A stretch of 64,000 nt of DNA from an uncultured bacterium (lineage in GTDB: Bacteria > Cyanobacteriota > Vampirovibrionia > Gastranaerophilales > Gastranaerophilaceae), in the NCBI GenBank assembly GCA_950022495.1, contig CATLLJ010000011.1, positions 1 through 64,000 on the forward strand. Reading direction: 5' to 3'. The position numbers and the translations under genes were made by a program. The notes beneath the pieces are model-generated. The model did no database searches. It was not told the origin of the DNA and was given only the letters and a program-made list of their open reading frames with translations. Below are positions 27,059 through 35,989 of this stretch, one piece after another. Every line of letters starts with the position of its first letter. Within the stretch, counting starts at the first letter, position 1.

Positions 27059-27070
27059 AAGGTGGGAAAG

Positions 27071-27745
27071 ATGTCTAAGTCTATAAAAGTTACAATAGTA
27101 GAAGATCATGAAATGACAAGAATGGGGCTTTCATTTGCTTTGTCAAACAGCGAATGTATTGAAGTTCTAGGCACATCTGCTGATGGTGCAGATGGCGTAA
27201 ATCAAGCATTAGAATTAAAACCGGATCTTGTTATAATGGATATCGGACTCCCTACGATTGATGGTATTGAAGCAACTCGCAAAATTAAAAATGCCATGCC
27301 GGAAATTAAGGTTCTTATGAATACTTCCCGCGACAATGAAGATGATATTCTGGATTCATTTGCAGCCGGTGCTGATGGTTATATAACTAAAGGGGTTACT
27401 TCTGAACAAACCATTTCAGCTATCAAGGCTGTAAGTGAAGGTGTAGGCTGGCTTGATCCTGCTATTGCTCGAGTTGTTCTTTCAAATATTAGAAAAAATA
27501 ATCAAACTGAAAATAAACATGGCGAAATCAATTACCAGAAAGGTAAGAACTTGTACGGTTTAACCGAACGCGAAATGGAAGTTCTTGCACTTTTAGTGGA
27601 AGGTTTAAAAAATCCGCAGATTTCTAAAAAGTTAGTTATAACAATTGCGACTACAAAAACTCATGTTCACAATATATTGCAAAAATTGTATGTAAAAACT
27701 CGTTCAAAGGCTGTTGCAACAGCTATGAAAGACGGACTTGTCTAA
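27071..27745 (+). CDS. NarL/LuxR family response regulator
   Basis: A receiver domain (acidic VEDHEMT, phospho-Asp in VIMDIGLPTIDG, Lys in GYITKGVTSEQ) is joined to a LuxR-type helix-turn-helix (LTEREMEVLALLVEG, then TTKTHVHNILQKLYV). Total 224 residues. ATG 27071 is preferred to the GTG at 27062 because GGTGGGAAAG forms a ribosome site before it. It is paired with the preceding hybrid kinase and should bind DNA when phosphorylated. Confidence 0.94.
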   Translation: MSKSIKVTIVEDHEMTRMGLSFALSNSECIEVLGTSADGADGVNQALELKPDLVIMDIGLPTIDGIEATRKIKNAMPEIKVLMNTSRDNEDDILDSFAAGADGYITKGVTSEQTISAIKAVSEGVGWLDPAIARVVLSNIRKNNQTENKHGEINYQKGKNLYGLTEREMEVLALLVEGLKNPQISKKLVITIATTKTHVHNILQKLYVKTRSKAVATAMKDGLV

Positions 27746-27761
27746 ATAAGGTTTGTTGGAT

Positions 27762-29222
27762 ATGGCAAAAAAACTTCTGTTAGTTTTAATTTGTGCTCTA
27801 TGCGTTGAGTCTGTTTGTTATGCAGGCATGAAAGATACATTTTCAAATATTACTTCACACCTGCCGACGCGGAAGAAAAATGAAGATACAAGAACCCGTG
27901 AGATAAAGTATCAATACGGAGTTTTGAAAGATGATGAATTAAAACGGATGGAGAAAAAAATCCTTAACAGAACCCCTTCCGGTTACATGACTGTTGAAGA
28001 GTATGAGGCATTGTCTGAGTATAAAGACCGCTCGACTATAGATGTTGATTTTCCTCAAATAGAAACCCCTTCTGATTTTAAATATATTCCAAAACCATTA
28101 TATAGTATTACTAAATATAATGATCCTCCGGGTAGTGTTGAATTATCCCTTGGTAAAAGACTATTTTTAAAACGGCAGATAAATGCTCAGGGAATTGTTT
28201 CTCCTGACTATACAAGGCTTGTTTATCCTGCAGTATATTATTATCCGGATAGTGCATCTGTTGCCTGTGATATTTTTGTAATTCCACTAGACGGGGATGA
28301 AAATAAACTGGAACGTATTTTAAAGGCAAATGTTGCAAGAAGAAATCCTGATCCAATTTTATCAACAGAAAAGGTTATTGATAATTTTGCAGCATTCAGA
28401 ACAATAACTCCTGTAGATTTTTCAGAGGATGGCACAAAAATTCTCCTAAAAGAAAAAATTGGCAGCAGCGAAGATGGTATATGGCAAACTAATATACACG
28501 TGTACGATTTTAATAATAAAGTAAGTTACAATCTGGTGGAACTCAGGCAGGCTATAATTTATTTCTGGAAAGAAATGATGAATTTTAATTTGGAAGATAA
28601 ACGCTGGGATATAATTCCGCTTGGTTTTGATGCTTCCTCTCCAGATAGGGTTGTTGTTCAAGCTTATGCTTATACCGGTGAACTTCCAGTTTTTCTTGGT
28701 GCATGGAGTATTGATTGGCAGGGAAACCAAACTCGCAGACTTGCTTTGAGTAAAAATTATATTCCAAATGTCAGCAAAAATGGTTACAAAGTTATAAAAG
28801 ATGGTGTCGAGTCATATCAAACCGTTGAAAAACAGGAGAAATTTTTAGAAGAACAGAAAAAAGTTCTTGAAAAACAGAAAAAAGAAGCTGATAAGCAGGC
28901 AGTCAAGGCTATTAAAGATGAATTTAAATATACTCTTAAAGGTATTGATGATGATTGTAAAGAAGAATTGAGAGATTATAAAAAGCTTCAATCCTTAAAT
29001 GGCTCTACGGAAGGAACTGCCTTAGAGGAAGAATATAATAAATATTTGCAGGAACAATACCAAAAAGATATTGATAAGGCTGAAAAAATAATTGATAAAA
29101 AGAAAAAAGATTTAGAGAAAATTGAACAGCAAATAGAAAATTTAAATACACAGATACAGGATTTAAATCCAAATGCTCAGCCGCAGCAAGAATCTTCTGT
29201 TACGCCTGGGCAGACTGAATAA
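27762..29222 (+). CDS. Exported protein with propeller-like region and C-terminal coiled coil
   Basis: I do not recognise this 486-residue protein. Residues 1-21 are a signal peptide (KKLLLVLICALCVESVCYAG). About residues 115-330 show recurring strand blocks (SPDYTRLVYPAVYYYPDS, then TPVDFSEDGTKILLKEK) with the look of a beta-propeller of TolB or WD type. Residues 350-470 are Lys/Glu-rich coiled coil, and the tail is Gln/Pro-rich. AAGG lies 10 bases before ATG 27762. It lies 16 bases after the response regulator, so may be in the same operon. Its 3' end overlaps the convergent GIY-YIG gene by 23 bases. Confidence 0.75.
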   Translation: MAKKLLLVLICALCVESVCYAGMKDTFSNITSHLPTRKKNEDTRTREIKYQYGVLKDDELKRMEKKILNRTPSGYMTVEEYEALSEYKDRSTIDVDFPQIETPSDFKYIPKPLYSITKYNDPPGSVELSLGKRLFLKRQINAQGIVSPDYTRLVYPAVYYYPDSASVACDIFVIPLDGDENKLERILKANVARRNPDPILSTEKVIDNFAAFRTITPVDFSEDGTKILLKEKIGSSEDGIWQTNIHVYDFNNKVSYNLVELRQAIIYFWKEMMNFNLEDKRWDIIPLGFDASSPDRVVVQAYAYTGELPVFLGAWSIDWQGNQTRRLALSKNYIPNVSKNGYKVIKDGVESYQTVEKQEKFLEEQKKVLEKQKKEADKQAVKAIKDEFKYTLKGIDDDCKEELRDYKKLQSLNGSTEGTALEEEYNKYLQEQYQKDIDKAEKIIDKKKKDLEKIEQQIENLNTQIQDLNPNAQPQQESSVTPGQTE

Positions 29223-29463
29223 GTTCAAGTTTTTGTTTCCTTGTGAGTTTATGTTTTATTCGATATTCTTCTTTCATAGCTTCGTTTTTTGTTTCAAATG
29301 ATTTCTGGTATACGATTTTAACTGGTTTATTTGCTTTAGTGTATTTTGCACCTTTACCTTCGAGGTGTTGTTGAAATCTTTTTTCAACGTTATCAGTATA
29401 ACCGCAATACAAGGTATTGCGTTCAGTTAATAGAATATAAACATAATGTCCTTTGTCACACAT
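29200..29463 (-). CDS. GIY-YIG domain protein (YhbQ/UPF0213-like)
   Basis: An 87-residue single-domain protein: YVYILLTERNTLYCGYTDNVEKRF holds the GIY-YIG core (YVY...CGYT spacing), with Arg and His in RFQQHLEGKGAKYTK and Glu in NEAMKEEYRIKHK completing the nuclease set. Small members of this type are thought to act on nucleic acid, but most have no known role. It is convergent with and overlaps the preceding gene's 3' end. Confidence 0.88.
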   Translation of the reverse strand: MCDKGHYVYILLTERNTLYCGYTDNVEKRFQQHLEGKGAKYTKANKPVKIVYQKSFETKNEAMKEEYRIKHKLTRKQKLELIQSAQA

Positions 29464-29523
29464 AAAATTATTATATTTTATTTTTACAAATTAATCATAA
29501 AGATTTTACAATTTTCATATATT

Positions 29524-29532
29524 TGATATAAA
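29524..29532 (+). promoter_or_regulatory. Extended -10 promoter for nadK, leaderless geometry
   Basis: TG-A-TATAAA is followed by 8 bases and the nadK ATG, with no Shine-Dalgarno between, so the transcript should begin at or within 2 bases of the start codon. Confidence 0.5.
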
Positions 29533-29540
29533 CTAAACGT

Positions 29541-30335
29541 ATGAATAAATCGTATGCAATTTGTTATAATTCGTTGATTACAAATTCACAAGAGGTAATG
29601 GAAACGCTCAATTCAACTCTTGCTAAAAATGGTATTAAAGCCGACCTGCTTAATATTGATAATTTAAAACACGGGTATGATTTTGTTTTTGTAGTTGGCG
29701 GTGATGGTACAATTTTAAAAGCTGCTAGATTTTATTCTAAATATGAAACCCCTATTTTCGGTATTAACTTAGGACGGTTAGGATTTTTGTCACAAGCTTC
29801 AATTGAGGATTTGGACAATGCTGTAAATTCTATTTTAACAAATGATTACAAAATTGAGCAAAGAATGATGCTTGATTGCGGTTCATATAATGCGTTAAAT
29901 GATTTTGTTATCAAAGGCGAATCATCATCAAGAACATCACGATTTGTACTTCAAATTAATGGCAAATTTGTCTGTGAATATCTTGCTGATGGAATTATTA
30001 TTTCAACCCCTACAGGCTCAACTGCTTATGGTATGGCTGCGGGTGGTCCGATTTTAGCACCTGATGTTGATGCGATAACTATTGTTCCAATTTGTCCGCA
30101 TACTTTTTCAGCCCGCCCGATTGTTGTTTCCGGTGATGACGTAATATCAATATTGCCTTGTAAAGAACATCAATATAGGGTTGCTGCAGATGGTCAGGTT
30201 GCATTTTCTACAACGGATGTATTATTAGTAAAAAAATCTGCTAATAAGGCATATTTAGCACTCTTAAATAAAAATGATTTTTATTCGGTTATGCGTAATA
30301 AGCTTAATTGGGGCTATTCTCCGGCAAAATGCTAA
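29541..30335 (+). CDS. nadK: NAD kinase
   Basis: The 264-residue protein has the NAD kinase signatures GGDGTILKAAR (residues 53-63), NLGRLGFL, and the C-terminal TPTGSTAYGMAAGGPI. It phosphorylates NAD to NADP and is cytosolic. Length is near the usual 270-300. The start lacks a Shine-Dalgarno and lies 8 bases after an extended -10 element. Confidence 0.95.
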   Translation: MNKSYAICYNSLITNSQEVMETLNSTLAKNGIKADLLNIDNLKHGYDFVFVVGGDGTILKAARFYSKYETPIFGINLGRLGFLSQASIEDLDNAVNSILTNDYKIEQRMMLDCGSYNALNDFVIKGESSSRTSRFVLQINGKFVCEYLADGIIISTPTGSTAYGMAAGGPILAPDVDAITIVPICPHTFSARPIVVSGDDVISILPCKEHQYRVAADGQVAFSTTDVLLVKKSANKAYLALLNKNDFYSVMRNKLNWGYSPAKC

Positions 30336-30393
30336 TTTGTTTTACTGGAATTGAGTGTTATATTAACTTTTGTTCATAATTATTGTAAATTTA

Positions 30394-30422
30394 TTGTACT
30401 TTTTTCCTATTTAAAATACTAT
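30394..30422 (+). promoter_or_regulatory. Candidate sigma-70 promoter of ftsZ
   Basis: TTGTAC (30394-30399) and TACTAT (30417-30422) are 17 bases apart, leaving a leader of about 64 bases before the ftsZ GTG. Confidence 0.5.
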
Positions 30423-30492
30423 ATTGTTATAGTTACATAATGAGTAATTATATGTTTTAGGATAAAATGTTACAATTAATGAGGTAAATAAC

Positions 30493-31665
30493 GTGGAAAA
30501 TATCGTTTCAGATATCTTTGCAAGAAAAGATGAACCATCAAATAGTCAAGTATCAAGACTTGGAGCAAACCCTACCAATATCAAAGTAATTGGTGTTGGC
30601 GGCGGCGGCGGAAATGCTGTTAACAGAATGATTAGATCAGGCTTATCAGGTGTTGATTTCTGGCTAATGAATACAGATTTACAAGTTTTGGTTAATGGTC
30701 AAACTCAAAACAGAATTCAATTAGGTGCTTCATCTACTGAAGGTTTAGGTGCCGGCGGAGATCCTTCTGTTGGTGAAAAAGCTGCAGAAGAAGCTCAACA
30801 AGAAATTACTAAAGCTCTTGAAGGTTCTGATATGGTATTTATTACAGCAGGTATGGGCGGCGGAACCGGTACAGGTGCAGCTCCTATCGTTGCTAAAATT
30901 GCAAAACAACTTGGGATTTTAACAATTGCAGTTGTAACAAAACCATTTGCATGGGAAGGTAAGAAAAGACAAAATCAGGCTAATGCAGGTTTAGATAAAT
31001 TAAAAGAAGCTGTTGATGCAGTTATTGTTGTTCCAAATGACAAATTGTTACAGGTTGTTGATAGACAGGTTACATTGCAGGAATCTTTTGTAATTGTTGA
31101 TGAAGTATTACTAAGAGGTGTTCAAGGTATTTCTGATATTATTACAGTTCCTGGTATTATTAACGTTGATTTTGCTGACGTTAAAACAGTAATGCAGGCT
31201 TCTGGTTCTGCATTAATGGGTATCGGCAGAGCATCAGGTGAAGGACGTGCTGTTAAAGCTGCACAACAAGCAATTAACTCTCAATTACTTGAATCTTCTA
31301 TCAACGGAGCTTCAGGTGTTATCGTTAATATTACAGGCGGACCTGATATGGGTATTCACGAAATCAGCGATGCAGCTTCTATTATCCATGATGCTGTTCT
31401 TGATGATGCTACTGTAATTATCGGTACTGCAGTAAACGAAAATATTCAAAATGAAATTCAAATTACAGTTATTGCAACAGGTTTTGAATTGAAGAATAAT
31501 TCTTCATCTTTAAAATTTGGTGATTCATCATCAAATTCTTCAGATTCTCAACTAAATGCAGTTGATTTCTTCTCAGGTGCATTTAATACTCAAACAAAAT
31601 CTGTTTTATCAGACTCTAATAGAAACTTTACAAATATCGAAATTCCTGATTTCCTAAAACGTTAA
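30493..31665 (+). CDS. ftsZ: Cell division protein FtsZ
   Basis: The tubulin-like GTPase has GGGGNAVNRMI near residue 36, the GGGTGTGAAP GTP loop near 120, and the synergy-loop NVDFADVKTVM. The C-terminal conserved peptide is IEIPDFLKR, which binds FtsA/ZipA-type anchors. Length 390 is typical. It begins with GTG, with GAGG 8 bases upstream. Unlike many bacteria, it is not in a dcw cluster here: it is flanked by nadK and an exported protein. Confidence 0.98.
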   Translation: MENIVSDIFARKDEPSNSQVSRLGANPTNIKVIGVGGGGGNAVNRMIRSGLSGVDFWLMNTDLQVLVNGQTQNRIQLGASSTEGLGAGGDPSVGEKAAEEAQQEITKALEGSDMVFITAGMGGGTGTGAAPIVAKIAKQLGILTIAVVTKPFAWEGKKRQNQANAGLDKLKEAVDAVIVVPNDKLLQVVDRQVTLQESFVIVDEVLLRGVQGISDIITVPGIINVDFADVKTVMQASGSALMGIGRASGEGRAVKAAQQAINSQLLESSINGASGVIVNITGGPDMGIHEISDAASIIHDAVLDDATVIIGTAVNENIQNEIQITVIATGFELKNNSSSLKFGDSSSNSSDSQLNAVDFFSGAFNTQTKSVLSDSNRNFTNIEIPDFLKR

Positions 31666-31690
31666 TCTCAGGAATTTGTATAAAATCGCG

Positions 31691-31726
31691 AAGAGCTTCA
31701 TTGTTATCAATGAAGCTCTTTTTTTA
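31691..31726 (+). terminator. Rho-independent terminator after ftsZ
   Basis: AAGAGCTTCATTG pairs perfectly with CAATGAAGCTCTT around a TTAT loop and is followed by a run of T. Confidence 0.95.
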
Positions 31727-31736
31727 ACCCCGAAAA

Positions 31737-32528
31737 TTATTCACTTAGTATTGATAAATTCATTATTTCGATATCATCGTAATCAATATGGTCACTATTT
31801 GCCATGTTTTGACCGGTTTTAATTGTAATTTGGTTTCTGGCATCAGCTTGAATTAATGAATTTGGAATTTTTATTCTCTGATTATCTCCATTTATTTGCA
31901 AAATCCCAATTTTTCTGCCATTAAAATATATTTCAGCAGGACTTGAATATGCTCCTCCTCGAATTCTATTTTGCCCCATTGAATGTGCTAATTTTGTATC
32001 TAACCCAACAATTGATCCAATGACAAGATAATTACTGCTTCGTTTCGCGTTTGCAGTCATAATAAAATCCTTAGAATAATATGGACCAATTGATTTTAAC
32101 CTGAAATCAGATGCATTAGCAGAATTCTTTGAAAAACTGTCATCTCCGAGGTGTAAAATTTCTGAATCAAGTGAAATGTCAGCAGCTTCACTTCTTGCAA
32201 TTTCAATTTTCATAGGTTCATTAAGGCTTTGACCATTGTTGATTGTCAGCGAAAATGGACGATAACCTTCTTTTTCAATGTTCATTATTGTTGGCTGTGA
32301 TATTTGAATTCTGTCGAGGTGAAAATTACCGTTCCCATCTGTGTAGGTTTGAAATTTCTTTTGAGGAATTGTAATTTTTGCGAATTCAACCCCGTTCTTT
32401 GTTTGTGCATCAATTACTTGATTGCTTTCTTCTTGTCCAACTTTTGTAACGCCTCCTGTGAATGTTGTGGCAAAAGCTGCATTAATGGCAAGCATAAATA
32501 TTGTTATAATATAAATAAAATTTCTCAT
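31737..32528 (-). CDS. Exported protein with carboxypeptidase-regulatory-like (Ig-type) domain
   Basis: A signal peptide (RNFIYIITIFMLAINAAFA) is followed by a CarboxypepD_reg-like fold at residues 45-120: FAKITIPQKKFQTYTDGNGNF is the typical G-x-F 'TDxNGxF' element of such beta-sandwiches, and GYRPFSLTINNG its last strands. The C-terminal half (130-263) is unrecognised and resembles a carbohydrate-binding-like sandwich (AEIYFNGRKIGIL). It has no enzyme motif. Probably a periplasmic or surface binding module, by inference. Confidence 0.75.
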   Translation of the reverse strand: MRNFIYIITIFMLAINAAFATTFTGGVTKVGQEESNQVIDAQTKNGVEFAKITIPQKKFQTYTDGNGNFHLDRIQISQPTIMNIEKEGYRPFSLTINNGQSLNEPMKIEIARSEAADISLDSEILHLGDDSFSKNSANASDFRLKSIGPYYSKDFIMTANAKRSSNYLVIGSIVGLDTKLAHSMGQNRIRGGAYSSPAEIYFNGRKIGILQINGDNQRIKIPNSLIQADARNQITIKTGQNMANSDHIDYDDIEIMNLSILSE

Positions 32529-32610
32529 ATAGATTTTATGTCATATTTGATAATTTTTTGAAATCCTATGACTGTCTAATTTTAGAGTTGTGTGTAAAAA
32601 TAAAAAGTTC

Positions 32611-32638
32611 TTGAAAATAATTATTTTTCTGCTAGAAT
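32611..32638 (+). promoter_or_regulatory. Promoter of tRNA-Leu
   Basis: TTGAAA and TG-C-TAGAAT lie 16 bases apart; the predicted start is about 14 bases upstream of the mature tRNA. Confidence 0.55.
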
Positions 32639-32658
32639 TAACTTATAAATCTAAGCAA

Positions 32659-32745
32659 GCCGATGTGATGGAATTGGTAGACGTGCTAGACTCAAAATCT
32701 TGTGAGGGCAACCTCGTGCCGGTTCGACCCCGGCCATCGGCACCA
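32659..32745 (+). tRNA. tRNA-Leu (anticodon CAA)
   Basis: The acceptor stem GCCGATG pairs with CATCGGC, followed by A and an encoded CCA. The D-arm carries AATTGGTAGA. The anticodon stem CTAGA/TCTTG (one T-T mismatch) holds the loop CTCAAAA, giving anticodon CAA at 32693-32695. A class II variable arm GAGG-GCAA-CCTC and T-arm GCCGG TTCGACC CCGGC follow. A terminator comes 2 bases later. Confidence 0.97.
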
Positions 32746-32746
32746 T

Positions 32747-32775
32747 AAAAAAGACTCTTTAACAGAGTCTTTTTT
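32747..32775. terminator. Bidirectional terminator after tRNA-Leu
   Basis: AAAAAAGACTCT pairs with AGAGTCTTTTTT; T tracts arise on both strands, serving the tRNA and the convergent YbaK-like gene. Confidence 0.9.
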
Positions 32776-32776
32776 A

Positions 32777-33244
32777 TTATTGAAATTTACATATATCAAC
32801 CCACTCAGAACTTTTTGAATAATTAAATAATTCATCGCAGGTTAGCTCTATTGCGGAATTGCTGCTTCCGCAAGCCGGAAATACCGTATTAAATCTATTT
32901 AATGATAAATCACAATATTTTTTAATATTATCCGACACTCCAAATGGACAAACTCCGCCGATTGCGTGACCCGTATATTCAATTACTTCTTCCGGAGTGA
33001 GCATTTTGGCTTTAACCCCAAAATAGTCCTTGAATTTTCTATTGTCAATTTTGGCATCTCCAGCAGTTATAATTAAAATTGCTGAATCGTTCATTTTAAA
33101 TGAAAGTGTCTTGGCAATTCGTGCAGGCTCTACATTTAATGCTTCTGCTGCCAGTTCAACTGTTGCCGTTGACTGATTTAGTTCAATTATATCATTTTCT
33201 CTGTCAAATTTTTTTAGATAATCTCTAGCTATTTCTATAGACAT
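32777..33244 (-). CDS. YbaK/ProX family aminoacyl-tRNA deacylase
   Basis: This 155-residue protein has the YbaK/EbsC fold with ARIAKTLSFKMND holding the conserved Lys, and GHAIGGVCPFGV as the substrate-pocket loop of the family. Such proteins hydrolyse mischarged tRNA, mainly Cys-tRNA(Pro) in YbaK and Ala-tRNA(Pro) in ProX; the present sequence cannot decide between them. It is next to the tRNA-Leu gene, in the opposite direction. Confidence 0.85.
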   Translation of the reverse strand: MSIEIARDYLKKFDRENDIIELNQSTATVELAAEALNVEPARIAKTLSFKMNDSAILIITAGDAKIDNRKFKDYFGVKAKMLTPEEVIEYTGHAIGGVCPFGVSDNIKKYCDLSLNRFNTVFPACGSSNSAIELTCDELFNYSKSSEWVDICKFQ

Positions 33245-33346
33245 GATTTATGCTTTCCTTCTTTATTTGATAATTTTAACATGAATAGTTGCTCTTATTA
33301 CTATTTTGTCGGATTAAATATTTTTATTATGCCTTAACCTGTCTAT

Positions 33347-33541
33347 ATGAAAAAACGTTATATTTTTATTTTTATGTCTATAATAATGACAATCGCATAT
33401 TTTGATCTTATCGACAGTTGTAATAAAATTGATAAGATTATATCTTCAATGCTTGAACTTGATTCGCAAATTAAAACCGAAATTGATACTTCAGTTTCTA
33501 TTTATACAAAGCTTGTGCAGGTTTCAAATAAAAAACAATAA
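33347..33541 (+). CDS. Small membrane-anchored protein (hypothetical)
   Basis: The 64-residue frame starts MKKRYIFIFMSIIMTIAYFD, which looks like a single N-terminal membrane anchor or uncleaved signal, followed by a helical tail rich in Ile, Asp and Ser. There is no clear ribosome site and the frame is short, so it could be chance. It ends 3 bases before the convergent exported-protein gene. Confidence 0.4.
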   Translation: MKKRYIFIFMSIIMTIAYFDLIDSCNKIDKIISSMLELDSQIKTEIDTSVSIYTKLVQVSNKKQ

Positions 33542-33544
33542 TAT

Positions 33545-34390
33545 CTAAAATTCAAATATAAACTCATCCGCTGGGTTTTGTGTATTATTTGTTCCCTCTT
33601 CTATTTCTTTTATCATTTGAGGTTTTATCAAATGGTCAAGGGCATTTGGTACAAATTTTGGTTTTTCGGTTTCGGTATTGTTCGTAGTTGTTCTATTTAC
33701 TTTGAATGTTCTAACCTCTTTCGGGAAAAATCTTAAATGAATATTCTGGCTGATAGTTTGACCGATATTATTTTTTGAGTATTGCTTAATCTTTTCAAGT
33801 TGAGAGGCAGCCTGAGCTTGATTTTTAGCAATAAAGTAACCGTTTGTATCTGAGACTATTTTGTTATATTTGCCGCTCCACATTATTAAATTATTTATGT
33901 TATCTGTTAAAACTACAGATGTTGTTAATTTTAATGGTGATGTAGTCTTAAATGCACTTGAAATTTCTAATAATTCCCATAAATTTCTTTTTAAATCTGA
34001 TTTATCGCTTGTTGCGTAGCTTGTAATAAGGACTACAGATTTTACTCCAAAACTTTCTGCTGTTTTATTTAGCTTTGTAAAATCAATTTTTTCATTTTTG
34101 GAGTAATTTGTGAGAAGATCACGAACTGTATTTTGCAATTCAAAATCCTGAGCTAACTTCTGACGCACTGAGGATAGTTCAATTGCACTCATATTATTAT
34201 AAGAATTTATGTTATTTATTACATCTTCGGCAGCAATTTCAGAAACCTCCGGAAAACAAAAATAATTTTCACATACTGATAAAATATCTGCTGGTAATAC
34301 TAAAATATCAAATTGTACAGCAGGTGTTTTAACCGTTGTAAATATTATTAGGAAGAATGTAAATAATATTTTCAATAAATTCTTTTTCAT
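33545..34390 (-). CDS. Exported protein of unknown function
   Basis: The 281-residue product begins with a signal peptide (KKNLLKILFTFFLIIFTTVKTPAVQ), followed by VQFDILVLPADIL, a short Cys pair (VCENYFC) and an alpha/beta body with a conserved-looking KSVVLITSYATSDKSDLKR region, resembling LpoB-like or CsgG-like periplasmic domains only in outline. The tail is Asn/Thr/Glu-rich. I do not recognise the family. It is divergent from the WecG-type gene with 45 bases between. Confidence 0.7.
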   Translation of the reverse strand: MKKNLLKILFTFFLIIFTTVKTPAVQFDILVLPADILSVCENYFCFPEVSEIAAEDVINNINSYNNMSAIELSSVRQKLAQDFELQNTVRDLLTNYSKNEKIDFTKLNKTAESFGVKSVVLITSYATSDKSDLKRNLWELLEISSAFKTTSPLKLTTSVVLTDNINNLIMWSGKYNKIVSDTNGYFIAKNQAQAASQLEKIKQYSKNNIGQTISQNIHLRFFPKEVRTFKVNRTTTNNTETEKPKFVPNALDHLIKPQMIKEIEEGTNNTQNPADEFIFEF

Positions 34391-34420
34391 GTTTAAATTA
34401 TAGCATAATTTTTCATCATG

Positions 34421-34429
34421 TGTTATAAT
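34421..34429 (+). promoter_or_regulatory. Extended -10 promoter with leaderless start for the WecG-type gene
   Basis: TG-T-TATAAT is a perfect extended -10. The following 6 bases end at ATG 34436, so +1 falls on the A of the start codon, and no Shine-Dalgarno is present. Confidence 0.6.
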
Positions 34430-34435
34430 ATACCT

Positions 34436-35149
34436 ATGGATAGAGACTTGGTTAAAATTTTGGGATTTAATGTTGATAGTTTTACATTTGATGAAGCCGT
34501 TGATTATGCCTCAGAAAATCATGGTCAGATTATAACTATTAATCCTGAAATGATTTCTACCGCTCAATCAATGCCTGATTTTGCAAATGTTATCCATAAT
34601 GCTGAATTAGTTGTGCCTGATGGAATTGGCGTTGAATTAGGACTTAAAATTTTAGGGCATAAAGTTCATAGAATTGCAGGTGTTGAACTTGGAAGAGCCT
34701 TATTAGAGCAATATTCTAAGAATAACAAAACTGTTGCTATGGTTGGTGCAAAACCTGAAGTAATTCAGCTTGCAGTTCAAAATTTGAAAAATGAAATTCC
34801 TAATTTGAATATTGTGTATTCTCATGATGGATATTTTAGTGAGGATAGCGAGATATCAGATTCAATTATCAGTGTCAATCCTGATTTGATTTTAGTTGCA
34901 CTTGGCTCCCCAAAACAAGAATTTTTTATTAATTCATTAAAACACAAACTGCCAAATTCAACTATGATTGGTTTAGGCGGTAGTTTTGATGTCTGGGCAG
35001 GTGTTGTTGACAGAGCTCCTAAAATTTATCAAAAATTAGGTTTAGAATGGCTTTACAGAACTATTAAAGAACCAAAAAGGTTTAAAAGAATTTTCCCAAC
35101 TCTTCCATTATTTGTTTTAAAAGTTTTTAAAGAAAGGTTGTTTGGTTAA
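34436..35149 (+). CDS. WecG/TagA/CpsF family glycosyltransferase
   Basis: The 237-residue GT26 protein has VVPDGIGVELGLKILG, GAKPEVIQLAVQNLK, the DLILVALGSPKQE motif and GLGGSFDVWAGVVDRAPKIYQKLGLEWLYR, all hallmarks of the family that adds ManNAc or similar sugars to undecaprenyl-linked intermediates. ATG 34436 is used since the frame upstream lies over the promoter. It is followed after 2 bases by the transketolase N-subunit and then a large prepilin gene. It probably contributes to surface polysaccharide. Confidence 0.9.
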   Translation: MDRDLVKILGFNVDSFTFDEAVDYASENHGQIITINPEMISTAQSMPDFANVIHNAELVVPDGIGVELGLKILGHKVHRIAGVELGRALLEQYSKNNKTVAMVGAKPEVIQLAVQNLKNEIPNLNIVYSHDGYFSEDSEISDSIISVNPDLILVALGSPKQEFFINSLKHKLPNSTMIGLGGSFDVWAGVVDRAPKIYQKLGLEWLYRTIKEPKRFKRIFPTLPLFVLKVFKERLFG

Positions 35150-35151
35150 GA

Positions 35152-35979
35152 ATGTTATCAAATGCAGAAATACAAGAACTCGAAAATTTATGTTTAGAGA
35201 ATAGACAAAATATTATAAATATGGTCTATGCAGCAAAATCCGGTCACATTGGCGGCTCGTTATCTGCGTGCGATATAATGACAGTTTTATTTCACAAGTG
35301 TATGAAACATTCTGTTAACGGTAAACTTTCAAAAGATTATAATGAACGAGACAGATTTGTACTATCAAAAGGTCATGTTTCACCTATTTATTATTCTGTT
35401 TTATCTCAATTAGGATTTATTGAAAAATCAGAATTAGAATCTTTTAGAGCTCTTGGTACAAGACTTCAGGGGCATCCTTCTCTATGGTGTCCTGGCGTGG
35501 AAATTGCAACCGGTTCTTTAGGTCAGGGTTTATCTATGGGATGTGGTATTGCAATATCACTTAAGCTTGATAAAAATCCAGCAAATGTATTTGTATTATT
35601 AGGTGATGGCGAACTACAGGAAGGTAATGTTTGGGAAGCCTTTATGCAAGCTCCACACCGCAAGCTTGATAATTTAATTGCAATTATCGATAGAAATAGG
35701 CTTCAAATTGATGGTAATACTGAATGTGTTAAATCATTGGATAATCTGCCGGATAAAATAAAAGCTTTTAACTGGGAAGTAATTGAGATTGATGGTCATA
35801 ATATTCAAGAAATATATTCTTCAATTGAAAAGGCTAAACAATCAGATAAACCGGTTGCAATTATTGCTAATACAATAAAAGGCAAAGGTGTAAGCTTTAT
35901 GGAGAATAATGCATCATGGCACGGCAAGGCTCCATCAAAAGATGATTATGAAAAAGCAATATTAGAATTAAATAAATAA
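35152..35979 (+). CDS. Transketolase N-terminal subunit (split transketolase)
   Basis: The 275-residue protein has the thiamine diphosphate half of transketolase: KSGHIGGSLSACDI at the start, FVLSKGHVSPIYY, GSLGQGLSMGCGIA, and the cofactor motif GDGELQEGNVWEAFMQA with downstream DRNRLQIDG. Its C-terminal partner is the minus-strand gene at 11477-12445, not adjacent. No clear Shine-Dalgarno is seen; it starts 2 bases after the WecG-type stop, so translation is likely coupled. A prepilin gene follows 10 bases later. Confidence 0.93.
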   Translation: MLSNAEIQELENLCLENRQNIINMVYAAKSGHIGGSLSACDIMTVLFHKCMKHSVNGKLSKDYNERDRFVLSKGHVSPIYYSVLSQLGFIEKSELESFRALGTRLQGHPSLWCPGVEIATGSLGQGLSMGCGIAISLKLDKNPANVFVLLGDGELQEGNVWEAFMQAPHRKLDNLIAIIDRNRLQIDGNTECVKSLDNLPDKIKAFNWEVIEIDGHNIQEIYSSIEKAKQSDKPVAIIANTIKGKGVSFMENNASWHGKAPSKDDYEKAILELNK

Positions 35980-35989
35980 TGGGGGTATA

